DNA of 64,000 nucleotides, from the NCBI RefSeq assembly GCF_024639685.1, contig NZ_JAHEHX010000019.1, positions 372,001 to 436,000 on the forward strand. The letters run 5' to 3'. The translations under genes were made by a program, and so were the position numbers. The first letter of the stretch is position 1; each line of letters opens with the position of its first letter. This DNA is from Polaribacter sp. (GTDB lineage Bacteria; Bacteroidota; Bacteroidia; Flavobacteriales; Flavobacteriaceae). Of the stretch, positions 33,323-41,672 are shown one piece after another. The notes under the pieces are model-generated. The model searched no databases and was not told where the DNA came from. It saw only the letters and a list, made by a program, of their open reading frames with translations.

Positions 33323-34273
33323 ATGATAATATTAGCAAACGACGGAATTACATTAAAAGGAATTGAAGCTTTAGAAAAAGTAGGTTTTGAGGTAAACATT
33401 ACAAAAGTTGCCCAAAATCAATTAGAAAATTTTATTAATGATAATAATATTGACGGAGTTTTAGTAAACTCAAACACTCAAATAAGACAAGAATTAATTG
33501 AAGCTTGTCCATCTTTAAAATTGATAGGAAACTCAAGCGTAAATATGGATAATATTGATGTTGATTTTGCCATAGATAATGGTTTACATGTTATCAACCC
33601 TAAAAATGCTTCAGCAAGTTCTGTAGCAGAACTGGTTTTTGCACATCTTTTTGGAATGGCTCGTTTTTTACATTCTTCTAACAGAGAAATGCCTCTAGAA
33701 GGAGATATGCGTTTTAAAGAATTGAATAAAGCATATGCCTTAGGTACAGAATTAAGAGAAAAAACAATAGGTGTTTTAGGTTTTGATAAAGTAGGTCAAG
33801 AAGTAGCTAAAATTGCTATTGGTTTAGGAATGCATGTTATGGCCTATGATGATTTTATTGAAGAAGCAACCATTACTTTAGACTTTTACAATCAGCAAAA
33901 AATAGATTTTACCATTCATACAGATGCAATTGATGATGTTTTAAAAGAATCAGATTTTATCTCTTTACATTTAACAAATCGTGAAGATTATATAATTACT
34001 GCTACTGAGTTCGATAAAATGAAAGATGATGTTGGTTTTATAAATACAGCAAAAGGGGGAATTGTAAACGAAGTAGATTTAATAAGTGCTATAGAAAGTG
34101 GTAAGGTACAATATGCAGGTTTAGATGTTTTTGAAACAGAACCAACACCTGCTGTTCAACTCTTAATGAACTCAGAAATTTCGCTTTCTCCAAATATAGC
34201 TTCATCAACAAAAGAGGCACAAGAAAGAGCTGGTTTAGAGTTAGCAAATCAAATTATTAAATTGTTAAACTAG
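33323..34273 (+). CDS. serA: D-3-phosphoglycerate dehydrogenase / D-2-hydroxyacid dehydrogenase
   Basis: 316 aa; hydroxyacid dehydrogenase sequence, FINTAKGGIVNEVDLISAIESGKVQYAGLDVFE; adjacent to serC. Confidence 0.88.
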   Translation: MIILANDGITLKGIEALEKVGFEVNITKVAQNQLENFINDNNIDGVLVNSNTQIRQELIEACPSLKLIGNSSVNMDNIDVDFAIDNGLHVINPKNASASSVAELVFAHLFGMARFLHSSNREMPLEGDMRFKELNKAYALGTELREKTIGVLGFDKVGQEVAKIAIGLGMHVMAYDDFIEEATITLDFYNQQKIDFTIHTDAIDDVLKESDFISLHLTNREDYIITATEFDKMKDDVGFINTAKGGIVNEVDLISAIESGKVQYAGLDVFETEPTPAVQLLMNSEISLSPNIASSTKEAQERAGLELANQIIKLLN

Positions 34274-34301
34274 ATTTATTTTATAAAACTAATTTCAATT
34301 A

Positions 34302-35537
34302 ATGGCAATTGTAAAACCGTTTAAAGCTGTAAGACCAAGTAGAGATAAAGCTGCTTTAGTTTCCTCTAAATCTTATGAGGCTTATACTCCTGCAGAATTG
34401 GGTGCCAAACTAAATTTCAATCCTTTTAGTTTTTTGCATATTCTAAATCCAGATTACAAATACCATCAAGAAGTTTCTAGTGAACAACGTTTTCAATTAG
34501 TTCATAAAAAATATAACGAGTTTAAAAGCAATGGGTATTTCACTAAAGATAATAAGCCTGCTTTTTATATTTATCAAAACAATACTCCTACTAAATCTTA
34601 TTGTGGTATTATCTCTGCAACTGCAGCAGAAGATTATCATAATAATGTAATTAAGAAACACGAAGATACACTTCAAAAAAGAGAAGTTCTTTTCGAGAAA
34701 TACTTGAAAAAAACTGGATTTAATGCAGAGTCAGTTTTACTTACCTACCCCGATAATGATATTATTGAAAACATCATTAAAAAACACCAGTTAGAAAGAC
34801 CTGAGTATGAGTTTGCTACTACAGACAAAAACACGCATTTTCTTTGGGTTATAAATGATGAAGAAGAAATTAATTTAATTTCTAAAGCGTTTAAAAATGT
34901 TGCTACTTTATATATTGCAGATGGGCATCATAGAACAACATCTTCTTGTTTGCTAGCCAAAAAATTATCAGGAGAAAATAAAAATCATACAGGTAATGAA
35001 CCTTATAATTATTTTATGAGCTATTTGTTACCTGAAAGTCAAGTCGATATATATGAATTCAATAGATTTATTAGAGATTTAAACGGATTAACTTCTACTC
35101 AGCTTTTAAAAGAGTTAGGTAAAGTGTTTCAAATTAAAAAGAAGCATCAAGAAATATTTAAGCCATCAGAAAAAAATGAATTTAGCATGTATTTAGATGG
35201 CGAATTTTATGCTTTAAGTTTAAAAGAATCCGTTTATAAAATTACAGATGAATTAAGTAAATTAGATGCTCAAATTTTATTTACTACTGTTTTAAAACCA
35301 ATTTTAGGGATTAATGATATCAGAAATGATTCTAAAATTGTGTATTCTCAGAATAAAACTGGCAGTTTAGAACTAAAAACAAAGGTTGATACAGGAGAAT
35401 TTAAAGTATCTTTTGGCATGTTACCAGCTACAATTAATGAACTTAAAAATATTGTAGACGCAGATTTATTGATGCCTCCAAAAACAACCTTTATAGAGCC
35501 AAAATTAAGAAGTGCTTTAACCATATATGAACTATAA
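34302..35537 (+). CDS. DUF1015 family protein
   Basis: 411 aa; AIVKPFKAVRPSRDKA N-terminus and YIADGHHRTTSS motif. Confidence 0.9.
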   Translation: MAIVKPFKAVRPSRDKAALVSSKSYEAYTPAELGAKLNFNPFSFLHILNPDYKYHQEVSSEQRFQLVHKKYNEFKSNGYFTKDNKPAFYIYQNNTPTKSYCGIISATAAEDYHNNVIKKHEDTLQKREVLFEKYLKKTGFNAESVLLTYPDNDIIENIIKKHQLERPEYEFATTDKNTHFLWVINDEEEINLISKAFKNVATLYIADGHHRTTSSCLLAKKLSGENKNHTGNEPYNYFMSYLLPESQVDIYEFNRFIRDLNGLTSTQLLKELGKVFQIKKKHQEIFKPSEKNEFSMYLDGEFYALSLKESVYKITDELSKLDAQILFTTVLKPILGINDIRNDSKIVYSQNKTGSLELKTKVDTGEFKVSFGMLPATINELKNIVDADLLMPPKTTFIEPKLRSALTIYEL

Positions 35538-35539
35538 AT

Positions 35540-36208
35540 ATGATTCAAGAAAACTTAGAGAAAATAAAAGCTACTTTACCCAAAAACGTAACATTGGTTG
35601 CTGTTTCTAAAACAAAACCTGTAGAAGATTTACAGGAAGCTTATAATGCAGGTCAGCGTGTTTTTGGTGAAAACAAAATTCAAGAAATGGTAGACAAGTT
35701 CGATGTTTTACCAAAAGACATTCAATGGCATATGATTGGTCATTTACAGAGCAATAAAGTAAAATACATGGCTCATTTTGTAGATTTAATTCATGGTGTT
35801 GATAAACTAAAAACTTTAAAAGTAATAAACAAAGAAGCCAAGAAACACAATAGAATAATCAATTGTTTATTACAGGCTAAAATAGCAGAAGAAGTTTCAA
35901 AATTTGGTTTATCTTTTGCTAATATTGAATCAATTTTACAATCAGATGACTTTGCAGTATTAGAAAACGTTAATATTGCTGGGTTTATGGGAATGGCTAC
36001 ATTTACTTCTGATGAAAATCAATTAAACAAAGAGTTTTCATCACTAAAAAAATTCTTTGATAAACAAAAAGAAGAAATAAATTTACCTAACTGTAATTTA
36101 AAGACTCTCTCAATGGGTATGAGCGGAGATTATCCACTAGCCGTTAAAAAAGGAAGCACTATGGTTAGAGTTGGTAGTGCAATATTTGGCAATCGGAATT
36201 ATTATTAG
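35540..36208 (+). CDS. YggS family PLP homeostasis protein
   Basis: 222 aa; VTLVAVSKTKPVEDLQEAYNAGQRVFGENKIQEM, LSMGMSGDYPLAVKKGSTMVRVGSAIFG. Confidence 0.94.
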   Translation: MIQENLEKIKATLPKNVTLVAVSKTKPVEDLQEAYNAGQRVFGENKIQEMVDKFDVLPKDIQWHMIGHLQSNKVKYMAHFVDLIHGVDKLKTLKVINKEAKKHNRIINCLLQAKIAEEVSKFGLSFANIESILQSDDFAVLENVNIAGFMGMATFTSDENQLNKEFSSLKKFFDKQKEEINLPNCNLKTLSMGMSGDYPLAVKKGSTMVRVGSAIFGNRNYY

Positions 36209-36230
36209 TAATTTTCAAAAAAAATAGAAA

Positions 36231-37310
36231 TTGTACGCAATATTAGATATTGAAACTACTGGAGGTAAATTTAATGAAGAAGGAATAACTGAAATTGCGA
36301 TCTACAAGTTCGACGGTCAAAAGATTGTAGACCAATTCATTTCTCTTGTTAATCCTGAAAAACCAATTCAAGAATTTGTTGTAAAACTTACAGGCATTAA
36401 TAACAAAATGCTAAGAAATGCACCTAAATTTTTTGAAGTTGCTAAGCGTATTGTAGAAATAACTAAAAATTGTATAATAGTTGCGCACAATTCTAGTTTT
36501 GATTATCGTATTTTAAGAACAGAGTATAATAGACTTGGTTTTGATTTTGAAAGAAATACGTTATGTACGGTAGAATTAAGTCAAGCTCTAATTCTAGATC
36601 AACCCTCGTATAGTTTAGGAAAACTTACTAAATCTTTAGGAATACCAATTTCAGATAGACATAGAGCTACTGGAGATGCTTTAGCTACCGTAAAGCTGTT
36701 TAAACTACTACTAGCTAAAGATGATAAAAAAACAATCATACAAAGTGCTATAAAATACTTTGATAAACGCTTAGAAAAAGAGAAACTAAAAAATTTAATT
36801 GAAGAAATACCATCTGTACTAGGTGTTTTTTATGTTCATGATACTAACGGAAAAGTTATCTATATTGGTAAGGGGAAAAATATTAAATCTGAAATAAATA
36901 ATCTTTTTGTAAAAACATCTAGAAGATCTGTAAAAATACAAGAAAGAGCAACATCTGTATCATTTGAAAAAACAGGCAATGAGTTATTTACACGATTAAA
37001 ATATTATCTTGAGTTAGAAAACTTAACCCCTAAATTCAATTTTAAAAAGAAATTTAACCTTAATGAATCCGCATTTAATAATGATCATTTTTTACTTTTT
37101 GACAAAGGAAGAGAGATTGAAGAACATGCAGTAATCCTTGTTGAAAACAACGAAATGTGTAGTTATGGTTACACAAATTTAGCGTATCAAGAAAACAATA
37201 TTGATATTCTAAAAAACGTTCTTACTAAAATAGAACACAAAGAGATTGCAAAAACAATTACAAAAAATTACTTAAAAAAAAATAACGTAAAAAAGATTAT
37301 TAGATTATGA
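36231..37310 (+). CDS. DnaQ-like DEDDh exonuclease with C-terminal GIY-YIG domain (TTG start)
   Basis: 359 aa; YAILDIETTGG, VAHNSSFDYRIL, HRATGDALAT, then GVFYVHDTNGKVIYIGKGKNI. Confidence 0.88.
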   Translation: MYAILDIETTGGKFNEEGITEIAIYKFDGQKIVDQFISLVNPEKPIQEFVVKLTGINNKMLRNAPKFFEVAKRIVEITKNCIIVAHNSSFDYRILRTEYNRLGFDFERNTLCTVELSQALILDQPSYSLGKLTKSLGIPISDRHRATGDALATVKLFKLLLAKDDKKTIIQSAIKYFDKRLEKEKLKNLIEEIPSVLGVFYVHDTNGKVIYIGKGKNIKSEINNLFVKTSRRSVKIQERATSVSFEKTGNELFTRLKYYLELENLTPKFNFKKKFNLNESAFNNDHFLLFDKGREIEEHAVILVENNEMCSYGYTNLAYQENNIDILKNVLTKIEHKEIAKTITKNYLKKNNVKKIIRL

Positions 37311-37542
37311 TATTTAATAAATGATTTTTTCTTTATTGTTAAGAAAATTAATTCTAAAAAAGGGATCAATTTTGTTTTTATATTTTTTCATTTTGAATAA
37401 TTTATTTTTTATTACTTGGTGCTCATTATTACTTATGAGTTTTATTAAGATTCGGTTTTTAAAAACATGTCTTTTTTTAAAATTAATTTAAATTCCTTGT
37501 AATTACTTAGAATATAGAGGTAAAAAATAAAAAAACTAAGTA

Positions 37543-37550
37543 TATATTTG
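37543..37550 (+). promoter_or_regulatory. Candidate -7 box TATATTTG upstream of the ion channel gene
   Basis: Matches TAnnTTTG. Confidence 0.35.
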
Positions 37551-37578
37551 TAGTATTGTATTACAACAGAATGCTCTA

Positions 37579-38406
37579 GTGAATAAACAAAACCAAAGAA
37601 ATAACTGGAAATTTAAACTTCATGAAATTATTTATGAGGCAGACACAACTAAAGGAAAAATATTTGATGTCATTTTATTAATTGCTATAATTACGAGTAT
37701 AATTCTAGTTATGTTAGAAAGTGTGGATAGTTTTGATAAAAAATACCATGCTATCCTTTATTTTGGAGAATGGACTATTACAATTCTTTTTAGTCTAGAG
37801 TACATACTAAGAATTATAGCAATAAAAAAACCAAAAAAATATATTTTTAGTTTTTTTGGTATAATAGATTTTTTATCTACAATTCCATTTTATATATCTT
37901 TATTTTTTGCTGGATCTCAAGGTCTAATTGCTTTAAGAGCTTTGCGTTTGCTAAGAGTATTTAGGATTTTAAAATTAGCAAGATACATAGGTGCGAGTAA
38001 TAAGCTAATTTTAGCTCTAAAAGCTAGTAAAGCAAAAATTGCAGTATTTCTATTTTTTGTATTAATAGTGTGTATCATTCTAGGTACAGTAATGTATATG
38101 ATAGAGGGGGCAGAAAATGGGTTTACAAACATTCCAAAAAGTATATATTGGGCAATTGTTACCCTAACAACAGTAGGTTTTGGAGATATTGCTCCACAAA
38201 CACCTTTAGGTCAATTTATCTCTAGTATTATTATGATTTTAGGATATGCTATTATTGCAATACCAACTGGAATTGTAAGTGCTGAAATTACAAAAACATC
38301 AGATATCTTAGACACTAATACACAATCTTGCCCTAATTGCTTAAAAGAAAAGCACATAAACAATGCTCTTTATTGTCATCATTGTGGTAGTACTTTAAAT
38401 TCATGA
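37579..38406 (+). CDS. Voltage-gated-type potassium/ion channel with C-terminal zinc ribbon (GTG start)
   Basis: 275 aa; S4-like RALRLLRVFRILKLARY, selectivity filter TLTTVGFGD, C-terminal CPNC...CHHCG. Confidence 0.93.
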   Translation: MNKQNQRNNWKFKLHEIIYEADTTKGKIFDVILLIAIITSIILVMLESVDSFDKKYHAILYFGEWTITILFSLEYILRIIAIKKPKKYIFSFFGIIDFLSTIPFYISLFFAGSQGLIALRALRLLRVFRILKLARYIGASNKLILALKASKAKIAVFLFFVLIVCIILGTVMYMIEGAENGFTNIPKSIYWAIVTLTTVGFGDIAPQTPLGQFISSIIMILGYAIIAIPTGIVSAEITKTSDILDTNTQSCPNCLKEKHINNALYCHHCGSTLNS

Positions 38407-39326
38407 TACAAACACAAAAAAATATTTTAATAAATGTAGTTGGCCCTACTGCTATCGGAAAAACTTCGCTTAGTATAAAATTAGCCAATCACTTTAATTG
38501 TGATATTATTTCATCGGACTCAAGACAGTTTTTTAAAGAAATGGCTATTGGTACAGCAGTACCAGAATCTAATGAGTTGGCTGCAGCTAAACATCATTTT
38601 ATTCAAAACAAAAGTATTTTTGAGCCTTATAATGTAGGAGAATATGAACGAGATGCATTAACTAAATTAAATACACTTTTCACTAAAAATAATGTTCAAG
38701 TAATGGTTGGCGGTAGTGGTTTATACGTAGATGCTGTTTTAAAAGGGTTGGACTATTTCCCTGAAGTTAATACCTCAATAAGAGAAAAATTAACTGACAA
38801 TTTAGCCAAAGAGGGTATTGAATATTTACAACAAAAGCTAAAAGAATTAGATATAGAGACCTATAATAATATTGAGTTAGAAAACCCTCATAGAATAATG
38901 AGAGCTTTAGAAATTTGTATATGTACTAAAAAAAAATACTCCTCTTTTAAGAACAAACCAAAAGCAAAACGTAATTTTAAAGTTTTAACAGTGGGTTTAA
39001 CTGCAGAAAGACAAGTTATTTACGATCGTATAAATTTAAGAGTAGATTTAATGATTAAAAATGGTTTAATTAAAGAAGCCGAAAAACTTTACGAATACAA
39101 AGATTTAAATGCACTACAAACTGTTGGTTATAGAGAGTTATTTGAATATTTTGATGGAAATTTCTCAAAGGATTTTGCAATTTCAGAAATAAAAAAAAAT
39201 ACAAGAAGATTTGCAAAAAGACAACTAACTTGGTTTAAAAGAGATAAAAATACTGTTTGGTTTGATTTTAAAACAAAAAAAGAAACCATCATTAATTATT
39301 TAGAACTTAATATTAAGAATAGCTAA
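38403..39326 (+). CDS. miaA: tRNA dimethylallyltransferase
   Basis: 307 aa; GPTAIGKTSLSIKLA, SSDSRQFFKEMAIGTA, GGSGLYVDA. Confidence 0.96.
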   Translation: MIQTQKNILINVVGPTAIGKTSLSIKLANHFNCDIISSDSRQFFKEMAIGTAVPESNELAAAKHHFIQNKSIFEPYNVGEYERDALTKLNTLFTKNNVQVMVGGSGLYVDAVLKGLDYFPEVNTSIREKLTDNLAKEGIEYLQQKLKELDIETYNNIELENPHRIMRALEICICTKKKYSSFKNKPKAKRNFKVLTVGLTAERQVIYDRINLRVDLMIKNGLIKEAEKLYEYKDLNALQTVGYRELFEYFDGNFSKDFAISEIKKNTRRFAKRQLTWFKRDKNTVWFDFKTKKETIINYLELNIKNS

Positions 39327-39376
39327 AAAACATAATTATTTAAGTAGTATTCATTTTTGTAGAACATTCAGTTTAA

Positions 39377-39384
39377 TATCTTTG
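39377..39384 (+). promoter_or_regulatory. Candidate promoter upstream of OmpH-like gene
   Basis: TTG 39357-39359, 17 bp spacer, TATCTTTG. Confidence 0.45.
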
Positions 39385-39403
39385 CTAAAACTAAACATTT
39401 ATT

Positions 39404-39922
39404 ATGAAATTAAAACTTACAATTATCCTTATTACTTTAATTAGTAGTATTTCTATAGCACAAACAAAAACAGGCACAATAGACAGTGATTATATTATTA
39501 ATCTTATGCCAGAAGCAAAAGTGGTTATAAAAAGATCTCAGTCTTATGGGACTAGATTAGATTCTTTATTCTATATTAAAATGAAAGATTACCAAACTAG
39601 AGTTGCCGACTTTAGAGATAAAGAACCAGAGATGGGAGAATTAATGAAAAAAACATTAATAAAAGAGCTAACTGCATTAGAACAAGACATAAAAAAATAC
39701 CAGGAAAATGGTAGTAAACTTATGCAACTAAAGCAAGACGAATTAATGAGACCATTATATAAAAAATTAAATACTGCTATAGATGAAATAGCTAAAGCAA
39801 ACGGGTATACCTTAATATTAACTATAGGGGGTAATCAATTTGCTTATTTAGATGATAATCATGATATTACTAAAAAAGTAATGGAAAAACTAGGCGTTAA
39901 AGAACCTGCAATTAAAAAGTAA
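39404..39922 (+). CDS. OmpH/Skp family periplasmic chaperone
   Basis: 172 aa with signal peptide and Skp-like sequence (IDSDYIINLMPEAK, helical region). Confidence 0.88.
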   Translation: MKLKLTIILITLISSISIAQTKTGTIDSDYIINLMPEAKVVIKRSQSYGTRLDSLFYIKMKDYQTRVADFRDKEPEMGELMKKTLIKELTALEQDIKKYQENGSKLMQLKQDELMRPLYKKLNTAIDEIAKANGYTLILTIGGNQFAYLDDNHDITKKVMEKLGVKEPAIKK

Positions 39923-39942
39923 TTCTTTATATATAAAATCTA

Positions 39943-39973
39943 TAAAAGCTTCACTTTTGTGAGGCTTTTTTTA
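39943..39973 (+). terminator. Candidate rho-independent terminator
   Basis: AAAAGCTTCACttttGTGAGGCTTTTTTT. Confidence 0.8.
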
Positions 39974-40594
39974 TATCAAAATAAAAATAGAAATACTTAC
40001 AAAAACAACAATTTGTGTCCATTTTAAGTAAAGGCCAATTTTAGCATTCTCTTTAATGTTGGTTGATATTACTCCTGCTAAAATGGCAAAAGACGAAAAT
40101 ATAACCAAAGAAACGAACATAAAAATAAAGCCCAAAATATAGAATTGCAGTACAGAGGATAACGTTTCCGAAAATAAAAAACCAGGAAAAAAAGCCAAAA
40201 AAAATATAGAAACTTTAGGGTTTAATACATTCATAATAAAACCTTGTTTAAACAACTGTTTTGTAGTTTTTTGCTTTATATTTTCATTAGATAATAAAAT
40301 TGCTGTATCAGATCTATACACTTTATAAGCTAAATAAAGTAAATAAAAAGCGCCAAACAGCTTAATAATAAAGAAAAGTGTTTCTGACTGTTTAATTATC
40401 AGAGATACACCAAATGCAAGTAATGTTGTATGCACCAAACATCCAGAGATTAGTCCAAAAACAGTAGCTAAACCATATTTTTTACCATTTACAATACTTT
40501 GTGTTACCACAAAAATATTATCAGGACCAGGAGAAATGGCTAAGATAGATGTTGCTAAAGCAAAAGAAAGTAACGTTTCTATACTAAAAGGAAT
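39971..40594 (-). CDS. LysE family translocator (start codon unclear)
   Basis: ORF 39971-40510 lacks the N-terminal LysE motif; the same frame is open upstream to the pyrD stop and encodes IPFSIETLLSFALATSILAISPGPDNIFV. Confidence 0.75.
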   Translation of the reverse strand: MPFSIETLLSFALATSILAISPGPDNIFVVTQSIVNGKKYGLATVFGLISGCLVHTTLLAFGVSLIIKQSETLFFIIKLFGAFYLLYLAYKVYRSDTAILLSNENIKQKTTKQLFKQGFIMNVLNPKVSIFFLAFFPGFLFSETLSSVLQFYILGFIFMFVSLVIFSSFAILAGVISTNIKENAKIGLYLKWTQIVVFVSISIFILI

Positions 40595-41629
40595 TTAAAG
40601 TGATTTTAAAATAGCCTTATTAATTTTTTTAATTAAACTTGGACCTTCATAAATAAAACCTGTATAAATCTGTACTAAATCTGCACCAGCTTCAATTTTT
40701 TCTAAAGCATCTTCTGCAGAATGTATACCTCCTACTCCAATAATTGGAAATGCTTTATTTGATTTTTCTGATAAATAACGAATAACTTTAGTGCTCTGAT
40801 TTTTAATTGGCTGTCCACTAACTCCTCCATTACCAATTTCTTTTAATCTTTCTTCAGAAGCCTTTAAATTGGCTCTAGTAGTAGATGTATTTGAAGCAAT
40901 TACACCATCAATTTTAGTTTCAGCAACCAACTCTATAATTTCATCTAATTGAATATCATTTAAATCTGGTGCAATTTTTAATAAAATTGGCTTTTCTACA
41001 TCTTTAGAATTATTCAATTTTTGACATGTAGTAATTAATTCTAATAAGTAATCCTTATCATTTAATTTTGCATGACTTCCAACATTAGGACAACTTACAT
41101 TTAAAACAAAATAGTCTACATAAGGATGTAAACCTTTAAAACATTCAATATAATCTGCCGTGTAGTTTTCAGGTGAAGTTTGCGTATTCTTCCCAATATT
41201 TCCACCTATAATTAACTTTCCTTTATTTCCTTTCAGTTTTTCAATAGCAGCCACTAATCCTTCATTATTGAAACCCATTCTATTAATGATACCTTTATCA
41301 TCTTTTAAGCGAAACAACCTTTTCTTAGGATTACCTACTTGAGCTTTAGGAGTTACTGTACCAATTTCTATAAAACCAAAACCAAAATTGGCCAATTCAT
41401 TATAGAGCACTGCATTTTTATCAAAACCAGCAGCTAAACCTACAGGATTTTTAAAAGTTAATCCAAATAAATTTTTCTCTAGTTTTTTATCATTTACTTG
41501 ATATAAACTTCTAAAAACACCAATGATACCTGGTATTTTAGATAAAGTACGTATTAAAGAAAAAGTGAAATAATGTATTTTTTCTGGATCAAAAAGAAAA
41601 AACATGGGTCTTATTATGGCTTTGTACAT
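40595..41629 (-). CDS. pyrD: Dihydroorotate dehydrogenase (quinone)
   Basis: 344 aa; [39 protein letters not shown]. Confidence 0.95.
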   Translation of the reverse strand: MYKAIIRPMFFLFDPEKIHYFTFSLIRTLSKIPGIIGVFRSLYQVNDKKLEKNLFGLTFKNPVGLAAGFDKNAVLYNELANFGFGFIEIGTVTPKAQVGNPKKRLFRLKDDKGIINRMGFNNEGLVAAIEKLKGNKGKLIIGGNIGKNTQTSPENYTADYIECFKGLHPYVDYFVLNVSCPNVGSHAKLNDKDYLLELITTCQKLNNSKDVEKPILLKIAPDLNDIQLDEIIELVAETKIDGVIASNTSTTRANLKASEERLKEIGNGGVSGQPIKNQSTKVIRYLSEKSNKAFPIIGVGGIHSAEDALEKIEAGADLVQIYTGFIYEGPSLIKKINKAILKSL

Positions 41630-41642
41630 AGTTTACAAATAT

Positions 41643-41671
41643 AAAAAAAGCTCCATAAATGGAGCTTTTAG
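41643..41671 (-). terminator. Candidate terminator downstream of pheT
   Basis: AAAAGCTCCATaaATGGAGCTTTT hairpin; may act in either direction. Confidence 0.7.
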
Positions 41672-41672
41672 A

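Noticed and set aside
37311-37578. 268-bp AT-rich intergenic gap as a possible small RNA locus
   Set aside because: Only a plausible promoter box seen; no convincing stable fold or terminator
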